Positions 48,614 through 56,326 of a stretch of 64,000 bases of DNA are shown one piece after another. The number at the start of each line of letters is the position of its first letter. The first letter of the stretch is position 1. The notes under the pieces were generated by a model. The model did not search any database. It was not told where the DNA came from and saw only the letters and a program-made list of their open reading frames with translations. Both the position numbers and the translations under genes were made by a program. The DNA is from Anaerolineales bacterium. GTDB lineage: Bacteria > Chloroflexota > Anaerolineae > Anaerolineales > UBA11579. Location: assembly GCA_019637805.1 (NCBI GenBank), contig JAHBVB010000001.1:905875-969874 (forward strand). The letters run 5' to 3'.

Positions 48614-50086
48614 ATGACGACCTTGAATTTGCATGAGGTGGTGCTGCCACCGGGCGAGATCCATGCCAGCAATGCCTGGGCGCAGAAGCAGGCGCCGGGC
48701 GCCCGGGCCAGCTTTTACCCGGCCGTGGTGCAGTACCTGAGCAAGCCCAACGGCACCAAAGAGCCGATCAAATTCAGCGCCGAAATGCTGCGCTATTTGG
48801 AGTCGCTGCAACCCGACCGGGCAGCGTATGAAGAAATCCTGTGGATCGCTGGCGGGCCTTTTAATCAAGGGCCGAATGCGTTTTACCTGCCGGCCAAACG
48901 GCAGGCGAACGTCAGGTACTACATCCCTCCGGATGGGCCGTGGCCGCAGCCGCCGGTGGGCGAGCCGATCACCACGATCGGCAATGTGGTCAATGTGCTC
49001 GAAATCAAAAACGGCTGGGCGCGCATCGAGACGCTGGCGATGAAAGGCCCCTGGCCTCCGCCCTCGACGCACCCCTGGCTGTACAACAGGCCGGTCAGGA
49101 GCATCCGCGTGCTGGAGGATGGCAAAGCCGGCAAGGTCGAGCTGGGCAATGCGATCCTGGACCGGGGGGTGATCTACCCGATGTTTTCGCGCAACGGCCA
49201 GGCGTGGATCGAGATGAAATGGCTGCGCAAGGTGGCGCAGCCGCAACCAACCAATGAGGTGAGAACAATGGCAGTACGGAATGATTTTGCGCAGGGCATT
49301 GACCTGAGCCGCTGGCAGCCGGGCTACGACCCAACTGTGCGGCCGGTGGATTTTGTGATCTTGAAGGCCAGCGAGGGCAGCACCTGGCTGGACCCGAAAT
49401 TCGACGAGCATCTGGCGGTTTGTGATGCGGCTGGCCTGCTGGTTGGCGCCTACCATTACTACCGCAGTGGCATCCCGTGGCGGGCACAGCTGGACAATTT
49501 CTTGCGCGCTACCCAGGGCAAGCGCCTGAGCAAACTGCTGGCGATCGACTACGAGTACATCAACAACAAGCTGGACGCCAGCACAGACAAGGAGCTCAAG
49601 GCCTTTTACGATGCGCTGGTGCAGCGTGGGTATAAGCCGGTGATCTACACCAGCCACGGCGAGTATATGTCGATGATCGCCCGCGGGGCCAAGTGGATCA
49701 GCGACCCAAGCATCGGCATGTGGATCGCCCGCTGGTTTGAGCGCAGCTACTACTACAACTACGCCCTTGGGCCGGGGGCGGCCATAACCCAGTGGACTAA
49801 GGGCCACTGCATTTGGCAGTACGGCGGCGACTACCGCGACAAAGCGGGTTGGGAAGTCCCTGGCACTGGTGAGGGAGCTGCGTATGGAGTGGCTGGGTCG
49901 TACAGCGTGGACCTGAATGTGTACAACGGCACCGCCGAGCAGATGCGGGCCGATTTCGACGCGCCCGAGCCGCTGCCCGTGGAAGCCGAAACCCCCAGCA
50001 CCGGGGGCGGGCTGACCTGGGCGCAGAAGAAGCTGTTCAACCAATACGGCATCTTCCGCCGGCAGCCGGCGCGCATGCTGGAGTAG
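48614..50086 (+). CDS. GH25 endolysin with N-terminal extension
   Basis: A 490-aa peptidoglycan muramidase. The C-terminal GH25 domain (about 219-430) has GIDLSRWQPG, VILKASEGSTWLD, LLVGAYHYYR, the catalytic-region LLAIDYEYI (Asp/Glu near 311-313), PVIYTSHGEYM, GMWIARW and CIWQYGGDY. Residues 1-218 are a separate region with a beta-barrel-like part (NVLEIKNGWARIETLAMKG), perhaps SH3-like for wall binding. In-frame ATG 49268 with GAGGTGAG before it could make the catalytic domain alone. It precedes the holins. Confidence 0.92.
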   Translation: MTTLNLHEVVLPPGEIHASNAWAQKQAPGARASFYPAVVQYLSKPNGTKEPIKFSAEMLRYLESLQPDRAAYEEILWIAGGPFNQGPNAFYLPAKRQANVRYYIPPDGPWPQPPVGEPITTIGNVVNVLEIKNGWARIETLAMKGPWPPPSTHPWLYNRPVRSIRVLEDGKAGKVELGNAILDRGVIYPMFSRNGQAWIEMKWLRKVAQPQPTNEVRTMAVRNDFAQGIDLSRWQPGYDPTVRPVDFVILKASEGSTWLDPKFDEHLAVCDAAGLLVGAYHYYRSGIPWRAQLDNFLRATQGKRLSKLLAIDYEYINNKLDASTDKELKAFYDALVQRGYKPVIYTSHGEYMSMIARGAKWISDPSIGMWIARWFERSYYYNYALGPGAAITQWTKGHCIWQYGGDYRDKAGWEVPGTGEGAAYGVAGSYSVDLNVYNGTAEQMRADFDAPEPLPVEAETPSTGGGLTWAQKKLFNQYGIFRRQPARMLE

Positions 50087-50115
50087 GCCCTGGGCGATGG
50101 AGAGGAGGTGATGGC

Positions 50116-50424
50116 TTGGAGGGTGTGAATACGGAGGTGCTGGCGGCGCTGGTGGGGGCCGTGTCGATCCTGACCGCGGCGCTCAACCAGATGATCGGCC
50201 ACATGGTCAGGCGGCGGGCCGGCCCGGAGGGGGACGGCGCCCAGGCCGGGCTGCGGGACGATATCGCCGAGATCCGCAGCGACGTGGCCAAGATCGCCAA
50301 GACCTTGAATGGCAACGGGGACCCGCGCGGCGGCCTGGTGGCGATGGTGCAGCGCCAAGAGGCCAACCTGGAATACCTGCAGGCCCAGCTGAAGGCGGTG
50401 CGGCCGGGCGGCCGAAAACGATAA
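50116..50424 (+). CDS. Small membrane protein, probable holin/antiholin (XhlA-like)
   Basis: A 102-aa protein starting at TTG behind AGGAGGT with 6-bp spacing. A hydrophobic N-terminal helix (VLAALVGAVSILTAALNQMI) is followed by a charged coiled coil (LRDDIAEIRSDVAKIAKTLN). The layout fits hemolysin XhlA-like or antiholin proteins that act with a holin in lysis. TTG is the only start with a good ribosome site. Confidence 0.65.
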   Translation: MEGVNTEVLAALVGAVSILTAALNQMIGHMVRRRAGPEGDGAQAGLRDDIAEIRSDVAKIAKTLNGNGDPRGGLVAMVQRQEANLEYLQAQLKAVRPGGRKR

Positions 50425-50453
50425 ACCCTTCCTCGGCGCGAGGAGTGGATGAG

Positions 50454-50819
50454 ATGGATTTTTCACAGGAGCAATTGCGGGCGATGGGCCATGTGCTGGC
50501 GGCCCTGCCCTTCGTGGTGCAGGCGCTGCGTTGGGTGGCGGCCAAGCTCGGCCGGCCGATCCAGGGCGAGGGCGCCATCCGAGCGGTGGCGGCGGTGAGC
50601 GCCCTCGCTTTGGCGGCGGCCTGGTCGGCGCTGAGCCTGCCGGTGCTGCCGGCCTGGTCGGGCCTGGACTTTGACTTTGCCGCGGCGGTGCTGGGCTGGT
50701 TGGGCGCCCTGGTGGGTCTGGTGACGGGCTATGTGGCCACGGCGCACCTGATCTACGAGTACCTGCTGCGCAAATTGTTCGATCGCATTCCGCCGCTGGC
50801 CAGCAGAAACCTTTCCTAG
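50454..50819 (+). CDS. Holin, probable
   Basis: A 121-aa protein with two to three predicted hydrophobic segments (ALPFVVQALRWVAAKLG, AVAAVSALALAAAWSALSL, AAAVLGWLGALVGLVTGYVA) and a charged C-terminal tail. Last gene of the lysis cassette, next to the endolysin, so a pore-forming holin is the likely role. Start ATG 50454 follows AGGAG. Confidence 0.7.
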   Translation: MDFSQEQLRAMGHVLAALPFVVQALRWVAAKLGRPIQGEGAIRAVAAVSALALAAAWSALSLPVLPAWSGLDFDFAAAVLGWLGALVGLVTGYVATAHLIYEYLLRKLFDRIPPLASRNLS

Positions 50820-50862
50820 CTGACCAAGCGAGGCATGGCAAGCAGCGTTGCCATGGAAACAC

Positions 50863-50893
50863 AAAGCCCCCGGCGAGCGCCGGGGGCTTTTGC
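50863..50893 (+). terminator. Terminator after the lysis module
   Basis: Perfect GC-rich stem AAAGCCCCCGGCG/CGCCGGGGGCTTT with a minimal loop and T-run. It ends the late transcript. Confidence 0.9.
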
Positions 50894-50907
50894 TTGTGGG
50901 GTGTGGT

Positions 50908-51030
50908 TCAGCGATCGAAGAGCCTAGAGCGGGCGTAGTCGCTGAGCGACAGGCCGGCGGCAGCCGCCTGGGTTTCGAGCTCGACACGCTCGTCGGCGGT
51001 AATATGGAAAGCAAAAAGGCCCGCATTTGC
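50908..51030 (-). pseudogene. Fragment of a ribbon-helix-helix (mobilisation-type) protein
   Basis: On the minus strand, codons reading HITADERVELETQAAAAG then LSLSDYARSRLFDR end at TGA 50910-50908. This is the RHH pattern seen in MobC/CopG-like proteins. No ATG, GTG or TTG precedes it in frame before a stop, and the terminator at 51012-51042 overlaps its front, so it looks 5'-truncated. Confidence 0.45.
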
Positions 51031-51042
51031 GGGCCTTTTATT
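51012..51042. terminator. Bidirectional terminator beside attR
   Basis: Stem AAAAGGCCCGC/GCGGGCCTTTT with a 4-nt loop, T-runs on both strands. In the circular phage it would lie just after the int stop on the minus strand; in the lysogen it faces the stranded host metH promoter. Confidence 0.85.
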
Positions 51043-51069
51043 TGACTATCCTGAAGGTGTGTGTATGTG

Positions 51070-51090
51070 CCTCCACCTCTCTGGATGAGT
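51070..51090. repeat. attR core (direct repeat shared with attL)
   Basis: Exact 21-bp copy of 12359-12379. To its right the host S-box leader and promoter continue on the minus strand, to its left is phage DNA. Confidence 0.92.
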
Positions 51091-51109
51091 GCATTGCCTT
51101 GGGCAATGC
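51091..51109 (-). promoter_or_regulatory. Leader hairpin of the stranded SAM riboswitch transcript
   Basis: GCATTGCC/GGCAATGC with a 3-nt loop, directly upstream of the P1 5' strand in the original leader. It may insulate or help fold the aptamer. Confidence 0.5.
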
Positions 51110-51126
51110 TTATTCAATTGATGGCG

Positions 51127-51155
51127 AGTATATCTCGCCGGTAAGAGAGTGTCAA
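51127..51155 (-). promoter_or_regulatory. Original metH operon promoter, now isolated by the prophage
   Basis: On the minus strand: TTGACA (51155-51150), a 17-bp spacer and TATACT (51132-51127). Transcription toward the left would give the hairpin and the 5' strand of the SAM-I aptamer, then run into phage DNA and its terminator at 51012-51042. Before integration this promoter drove metH. Confidence 0.85.
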
Positions 51156-51172
51156 AGATTAAAGGTGGCACG

Positions 51173-51217
51173 TTACGCAAGTATTTACTTGCGTAATACC
51201 TGATTCAAGTCTATACT
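51173..51217 (+). promoter_or_regulatory. Promoter with palindromic operator of the DUF1761 gene
   Basis: TTGCGT (51189-51194), 17-bp spacer, TATACT (51212-51217). The palindrome TTACGCAAGTA-TT-TACTTGCGTAA (51173-51196) covers the -35, so a dimeric regulator probably represses this gene. Confidence 0.65.
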
Positions 51218-51258
51218 GCAGGCACAAATCTTTGTGAGAATCGCTAAGGAGCAGCAAA

Positions 51259-51669
51259 ATGATGGAAGTGAACTATCTAGCAGTGGGCTTGGCCGCACTG
51301 GCGGCTTTTTTTGTAGGTTTTCTTTGGTACACGGTCATTTTTGCCAAGCCCTGGCAGGAATTGATCGGCATGGGCAGTAAGGGTTCCGGCAAGGCTAGCA
51401 CCAGCGAGACCCCGAACCTGGGCCGCTTGTTGGCCGGCTCACTGCTCCTCGAGATCATCATGGCTTTCGTTCTCGCCTCGTACATAGGCACCGGCGCCGA
51501 TGCGATGACCGGGCTGAGCTATGGCCTCACCGTCGGCCTTGGCTGGGTGGCGTTAGCCTTTGGCGTCAACTATATGTTCGAGGGCAAGCCGTTCAAGCTA
51601 TGGTTGATCAACGCTGGGTACAACACGGTGGTCTTTGCGGTGATGGGTTTGATCATCGGGGCGATGTAG
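51259..51669 (+). CDS. DUF1761 family membrane protein
   Basis: A 136-aa protein with four predicted transmembrane helices. The N-terminus VNYLAVGLAALAAFFVGFLW followed by YTVIFAKPWQELIG is the DUF1761 signature, and the closing helix reads NTVVFAVMGLIIGAM. The biochemical role of this family is not established. A gene-proximal palindrome overlaps its promoter. It is the first host gene right of attR and has its own terminator. Confidence 0.85.
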   Translation: MMEVNYLAVGLAALAAFFVGFLWYTVIFAKPWQELIGMGSKGSGKASTSETPNLGRLLAGSLLLEIIMAFVLASYIGTGADAMTGLSYGLTVGLGWVALAFGVNYMFEGKPFKLWLINAGYNTVVFAVMGLIIGAM

Positions 51670-51688
51670 GGCACGTCATACGACGGAA

Positions 51689-51724
51689 CAAAGGTGGCCG
51701 AAGTCTCGGCCACCTTTGTTTTAA
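51689..51724. terminator. Terminator between DUF1761 and RNase Z genes
   Basis: Stem ACAAAGGTGGCCGA/TCGGCCACCTTTGT with a 4-nt loop followed by T-rich sequence. It closes both convergent genes. Confidence 0.88.
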
Positions 51725-51758
51725 TTTGTTATCGCATGTGGTTGAGGGATGTGCTGGG

Positions 51759-52700
51759 CTAGTTGTCTATTTTCACGACTTCCCCGCGCTTGATTTGAAA
51801 GGCGTCAAAGTCACGCGCCACATGCGTATTGGGGAAGACCGCCTGCGCCTCGGCCAATACATCGCTCTCGCGGTAGCGCCGCGAAATATGGGTCAGCAGC
51901 AGCTTGCCCACGCCGGCGTCGCGCGCCAGCTCGGCGGACTGGCGGGCGGTCAGGTGGGCGAATTCGCGGGCCATCTCGCGCTCTTCCTCCAGATACGTGG
52001 CTTCGATCACCAGGGCATCCGCATCCCGGCAGTGCTCCAAAATATCGTCGGTGCGGCCGGTGTCCCCAATGTGTACCAGCTTGGCGCCCTTGACCTCATC
52101 GCCCAGTACATCATCGGGCTGCACGACAGTGCCGTTCTCCAGCGTCACCGCCCGGCCGTTGACCAGCTCGCGGCGCAGCGGGCCGGGCGGCACGCCCAGC
52201 GTTTCGGCCTTTTCCGGCAGAAAGGGGCGGCGGGCGTGCTCCTCAAAGACGAAGCCCAGGCAGTCCGGCCCGCGGTGGCTGACGGCAAAGGCGCGCACCT
52301 CGAAGTCGTCGCCCTCGAAGATCACGCCCGGCTGCACGGCGCGCAGGCTGACGTTCACCGGCCCCTTGCCCTTGGGGATTACGCGCACGCCGTAGAGCAG
52401 TGCGTCAATGCGCTCCAGGGTCCACTTGCCTGCCATGATCTCAATATCTTCCAGGGTTTCCCAGCGGGTGAAGGTGGAGAACAGCCCGGCCAGCCCCAGA
52501 ATATGGTCGAGATGGCCGTGGGTCACCAGGATGTGGTTGAGGCGCTTGAAACCCAGGCCGGAACGCAAGATCTGGCGCTGAGTGCCTTCGCCGCAGTCGA
52601 CCAGAAAGCGCATCTCGTTGTGTTTGATGACGTGGGCCGAAAGGCCGCGATGCACGGAAGGCGCTGAAGCGGACGTACCCAGGAAAACGAATTCGAACAA
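51759..52700 (-). CDS. rnz: Ribonuclease Z
   Basis: A 313-aa metallo-beta-lactamase-fold endonuclease that trims tRNA 3' ends. The signature H-x-H-x-D-H is His61-Gly-His63-Leu-Asp65-His66 (LVTHGHLDHI). Other ligands are in AVSHRGPDCLGF, VHIGDTGRTDDIL and LLLTHISRRY. The N-terminus MFEFVFLGTSASAPS is typical. It is divergent from ftsK. Confidence 0.92.
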   Translation of the reverse strand: MFEFVFLGTSASAPSVHRGLSAHVIKHNEMRFLVDCGEGTQRQILRSGLGFKRLNHILVTHGHLDHILGLAGLFSTFTRWETLEDIEIMAGKWTLERIDALLYGVRVIPKGKGPVNVSLRAVQPGVIFEGDDFEVRAFAVSHRGPDCLGFVFEEHARRPFLPEKAETLGVPPGPLRRELVNGRAVTLENGTVVQPDDVLGDEVKGAKLVHIGDTGRTDDILEHCRDADALVIEATYLEEEREMAREFAHLTARQSAELARDAGVGKLLLTHISRRYRESDVLAEAQAVFPNTHVARDFDAFQIKRGEVVKIDN

Positions 52701-52850
52701 AGGAACCTCGTGTTAAGTTGGCTGAATATTGTACTGGGGAATGGCGAGAAGCTTGAAATCCCCGCAAAAAGCGTCGCACCTGGCTCGCTACACCAAGAAC
52801 TGTTCCCTGTTCACGGCTGCCTCTTTCCTCAAATGCTATACTCGCGCGTC

Positions 52851-55112
52851 ATGGCAAAACGCAAAAGCACTCCGCGCAAGAAGCGCAACAGCGCTTCCAG
52901 CCCAGACTTGTTCACGGCTCTTTTGGAATTTTGGTACCGCATTTCGCCAGACCGTAAGCTGGACGCCCTGGGCATCCTGCTGACCTTGTTCGGCGGCCTG
53001 ACCCTGCTGCTGGATCTGACCGTTGAGCCGGGCGGGTTTGGCGCGGCCTGGCTGGATTTTTGGCGGCAGCTGCTGGGCTGGGGCCTGTATGTCTTCCTGG
53101 GCGGCCTGGTGCTGCTGGGTGTTTGGCTGGTGCTGCGCCGTTTTGAGCGCATTCCGCCGTTGCGCGCCCGCCGGCTGCTGGGGGCGGCCCTGCTCTTCTT
53201 CACCACGCTGGTCTGGCTGCAGGCGCTGAGCGCCGCAGGCGGGCGGCTGGGCGCGGCGCTGACCGGCTGGCTGGCCAACGGGCTGGGCGAAGTGGGCCTG
53301 TGGGTGGCGGCCCTGGCGGGCTTGCTGATCGCCTTGTCGCTGACCTTTGAAGTCTCATTATTCAATTTATTGGAAGATGCCCTGCAAGCCTGGCAGGCCC
53401 GCCAGGCGCGCCGCGCCGAACGCCGGGCAGGCGGTGCAGCCTACGCCGACTACGCGCCTGAGTTGGGCTATGCGCCAGATCCCCTGGAACCGTTGGCTGC
53501 CGAGGAAGGCATCCCAGAGCCGTTGATGGGCCCACCCGGTGGGCCGGCGGAACCTGCAGATGAATTTGCCGAGGCGCCGGATGTGCTGGAAGACAAGGGT
53601 GAGCAGCCGGTTTGGGTCCTGCCCACCCTGGCAGACATGCTCGACCCCGGCGATAAGCTGAGCTACAACGCCAACCTGGACACGGAGCGCGCCGCCAATA
53701 TTGAAGAGACATTGCGCTCATTTGGCGCCCCGGCCCGCGTGGTGGAGATCCACCGTGGCCCGACCATTACCCAGTTTGGCGTGGAACCCGAATTCGTGGA
53801 GACGCGCGGCGGGCGCACGCGCGTGCGCGTGGGCAAGATCGCCGCCCTGGCGGACGACCTGGCCCTGGCCCTGGCCGCCTCGCGCATCCGCATCCAGGCC
53901 CCTGTGCCGGGCAAAGGCTATGTGGGCATCGAGGTGCCCAATGAGCAGGTCGCTACGGTGGCGATGCGCGATGTGATGGAGAGCGACGCCTTCCAGCGCA
54001 TGAGCTCTCCGCTGCGCTTCGCCCTGGGGCAGGACGTGGCCGGCCAGGCGGTGGCCGCCGACTTGGCCGGCATGCCGCACCTGCTGGTGGCGGGCGCCAC
54101 CGGCTCAGGCAAGTCGGTGTGCGTCAACGCTCTGATCTGCTGCCTGCTGCTCAACAATACGCCGGAGACACTGCGCCTGATCATGGTCGACCCCAAGCGC
54201 GTCGAACTGACCGGCTACAACGGCATCCCGCACTTGCGTTTCCCCGTGGTGGTGGAACTGGACCGTGTGGTCGGTGTACTGCAGTGGGCCACGGCGGAGA
54301 TGGACAAGCGCTACCAGGCCTTCGCCAAGATCGGCGCCCGCCACATCAAAGACTACAACGCCCGCATGGCGGAACAAGGCGGCGAGAAGCTGCCTTACAT
54401 GGTGCTGGTGATCGACGAGCTGGCCGACCTGATGATGGTGGCTCCCGACCAGACTGAGCGCCTGCTGGCGCGCATGGCCCAGTTGGCGCGGGCCACCGGC
54501 ATGCATCTGATCCTTTCCACCCAGCGTCCCTCAGTGGATGTGGTCACCGGGCTGATCAAGGCCAACTTTCCGGCGCGCATCGCCTTTGCCGTCGCCTCCA
54601 GCACGGACAGCCGCGTGATCTTGGACCAGCCCGGCGCAGACCGCCTGCTGGGCCGCGGCGACATGCTCTTCCAGCCGCCCGATGCCCCCGCCCCGGTGCG
54701 CTTGCAAGGCGTCTATTTGGCCGAGAGCGAGATCCTGCGTATCGTCAACCATTGGCGCGCCTTTGCCGGCAGTGCGCCCGCTTCGCAAACGCCGCAGGGC
54801 GCCCCGCAGGTGAGCGAGGCCCCGGTGCAGGGTGCGCCGCTGAAGCAGATCCCCATCTGGGAAGAGATCGAACAGATCCAGGAAGAGGCCGACCAGGACC
54901 CACTGTTTGTCGAAGCCGTGGACCTGGTGCGCCGCCGCGGGCGGGCTTCGATTTCCATGCTGCAGCGCCGTATGGGCATCGGCTACACGCGCTCGGCGCG
55001 TATCATCGAGCAGATGGAGGCGCGCGGCATCATCGGCCCGGCCAAGACCGGGGCCCAGCACCGGGAGGTGCTGGACTACGGCCAGGCCGCCCCGCCGGCG
55101 GGCGAGGACTAA
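52851..55112 (+). CDS. ftsK: FtsK/SpoIIIE DNA translocase
   Basis: A 753-aa protein. The N-terminus (about 35-185) has four to five transmembrane helices, followed by a short acidic/Pro linker (rather than a very long one). The motor domain contains Walker A VAGATGSGKSVCVN (about 411-424) and Walker B MVLVIDELADLMM (about 515-527), with the conserved HLILSTQRPSVDVVTGLIKA. The C-terminal winged-helix gamma domain (about 685-745, LVRRRGRASISMLQRRMGIG) reads KOPS-like sites. The start at ATG 52851 gives the normal basic N-terminus. It coordinates chromosome segregation with division. Confidence 0.94.
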   Translation: MAKRKSTPRKKRNSASSPDLFTALLEFWYRISPDRKLDALGILLTLFGGLTLLLDLTVEPGGFGAAWLDFWRQLLGWGLYVFLGGLVLLGVWLVLRRFERIPPLRARRLLGAALLFFTTLVWLQALSAAGGRLGAALTGWLANGLGEVGLWVAALAGLLIALSLTFEVSLFNLLEDALQAWQARQARRAERRAGGAAYADYAPELGYAPDPLEPLAAEEGIPEPLMGPPGGPAEPADEFAEAPDVLEDKGEQPVWVLPTLADMLDPGDKLSYNANLDTERAANIEETLRSFGAPARVVEIHRGPTITQFGVEPEFVETRGGRTRVRVGKIAALADDLALALAASRIRIQAPVPGKGYVGIEVPNEQVATVAMRDVMESDAFQRMSSPLRFALGQDVAGQAVAADLAGMPHLLVAGATGSGKSVCVNALICCLLLNNTPETLRLIMVDPKRVELTGYNGIPHLRFPVVVELDRVVGVLQWATAEMDKRYQAFAKIGARHIKDYNARMAEQGGEKLPYMVLVIDELADLMMVAPDQTERLLARMAQLARATGMHLILSTQRPSVDVVTGLIKANFPARIAFAVASSTDSRVILDQPGADRLLGRGDMLFQPPDAPAPVRLQGVYLAESEILRIVNHWRAFAGSAPASQTPQGAPQVSEAPVQGAPLKQIPIWEEIEQIQEEADQDPLFVEAVDLVRRRGRASISMLQRRMGIGYTRSARIIEQMEARGIIGPAKTGAQHREVLDYGQAAPPAGED

Positions 55113-55114
55113 CA

Positions 55115-55147
55115 AAAAAGCCGCTCAATTTGAGCGGCTTTTGTTTT
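55115..55147. terminator. Terminator after ftsK
   Basis: Stem AAAAAGCCGCTCAA/TTGAGCGGCTTTT with a T-run on one side and A-run on the other, serving ftsK and the convergent protease gene. Confidence 0.9.
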
Positions 55148-55158
55148 TGCGCAGAGGC

Positions 55159-56301
55159 TTATTGGCGGGGGCGGCTGCCCAGCACCAGGTCGATCTCCAA
55201 TTCTGCGCCGGAGCGCAGCACCGTGAGCGTCACGGTTTCGCCCGGGCTCTTTTGGCGGAAGAGATAAGAGATCAAGTCATCAAAGCTCTTAATGCTGAGG
55301 CCATCGATGGCGATGATGAAGTCGCCGGCCTGCACGCCCGCTTCGGCGGCCGGGCCGCCGGGAGTGACCCGGGCGATCAGAGAGCCGTCGGTGCGGTTGA
55401 TGCCCAGCTGCTCGGCTTCGGCCAGCGTCAGGCTGGAGTTGCTGCTAATCCCCAGGTAGGGATAGTCAAAGTGTCCCTGGCTGATCAGGCTGGGCACCAC
55501 GCGCTTGACGATGCTGCTGGAGATGGCGAAGCCAATGCCGGAGTTGAGCGCGCTGCCGTCCTGCGTTGAGCTGTAGGTGCGGATGGCGCGGTTAATGCCC
55601 ACCACCTCGCCCTGCAGGTTCAGCAGCGGGCCGCCGGAATTGCCGGGGTTGATGGCCGCGTCGGTTTGGATCAGGTCGCCGGCGCTGTACACGCCGCCCT
55701 CCGCGGCCTGGTTCATCGATTCCATGGAGCGTCCCAGGCTGGAGACGATGCCGGTGCTCATGCTGCCCTGCAGGCCAAAGGGATTGCCGATCGCGATCAC
55801 GGACTGGCCGACCAGCAACGCATCCGAATCGCCCACCGCCAGCGGGTGCAGTTCGGCGGCATCCACATCCACCTTGATCACCGCCAGGTCGGAGTCGCGG
55901 TCTTCGCCAATCACGCGCCCCACAGCTTTCAGGCCGCTGGGGAAGGCCACCTCCAGGTAGGAGGCGCCTTGGATAACGTGATAGTTGGTGACGATATGGC
56001 CCTGGGTGTCGTAGACGAACCCGGAGCCCTGGCCGCTGCCCAGGTCGGACAAGGTGGCGATCGACACCACGCCCGGGCTGACCGCCTGATAGAGCGAGAC
56101 CAGCGCTTCTTGTTGGTCCAGCATTTCAATCGATACGGGGATGGCGGCCGTGGCCAGCAGGCTGGGCGCCTCGGCTTCGGCAGCCGGCGCGCCTGACTGC
56201 GGGAGCAGGGCGCTCAGCTCGCTGATCGGCAGCCGGCAGGCCAGGCTGGTGAGCACCAGCAGGCCGAGCAGCAACAGGATGGGGCGAACAGTCTTCTTCA
56301 T
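55159..56301 (-). CDS. HtrA/DegP-like serine protease lipoprotein
   Basis: A 380-aa protein. An N-terminal hydrophobic signal ends in a lipobox (TSLAC, lipidated Cys22). The trypsin-like domain has the catalytic triad His108 (NYHVIQ), Asp138 (DSDLAVI) and Ser222 (NPGNSGGPLL). One PDZ domain follows (about 275-370: YPYLGISSNSSLTLAEAEQL, AEAGVQAGDFIIAIDGLSIK). It degrades misfolded extracytoplasmic proteins. ATG 56301 gives a Lys-containing n-region; an upstream frame extension has no signal peptide. Confidence 0.93.
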   Translation of the reverse strand: MKKTVRPILLLLGLLVLTSLACRLPISELSALLPQSGAPAAEAEAPSLLATAAIPVSIEMLDQQEALVSLYQAVSPGVVSIATLSDLGSGQGSGFVYDTQGHIVTNYHVIQGASYLEVAFPSGLKAVGRVIGEDRDSDLAVIKVDVDAAELHPLAVGDSDALLVGQSVIAIGNPFGLQGSMSTGIVSSLGRSMESMNQAAEGGVYSAGDLIQTDAAINPGNSGGPLLNLQGEVVGINRAIRTYSSTQDGSALNSGIGFAISSSIVKRVVPSLISQGHFDYPYLGISSNSSLTLAEAEQLGINRTDGSLIARVTPGGPAAEAGVQAGDFIIAIDGLSIKSFDDLISYLFRQKSPGETVTLTVLRSGAELEIDLVLGSRPRQ

Positions 56302-56326
56302 GGACAATCGTGTCCTTTCTGGGTGA

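Larger units (their letters stand above)
12359..51090. mobile_element. Complete HK97-type siphovirus prophage, 38,711 bp plus one repeated core
   Basis: The element is bounded by the 21-bp att repeat. It carries integration, immunity, replication, packaging, head, tail and lysis modules in canonical order with no obvious broken structural gene, so it could be functional. Outside the repeats, host DNA on the left (SAM-I aptamer 3' part and metH) and right (the promoter and leader of the same riboswitch) joins into one continuous S-box leader when the phage is removed, which confirms the boundaries. Confidence 0.93.
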
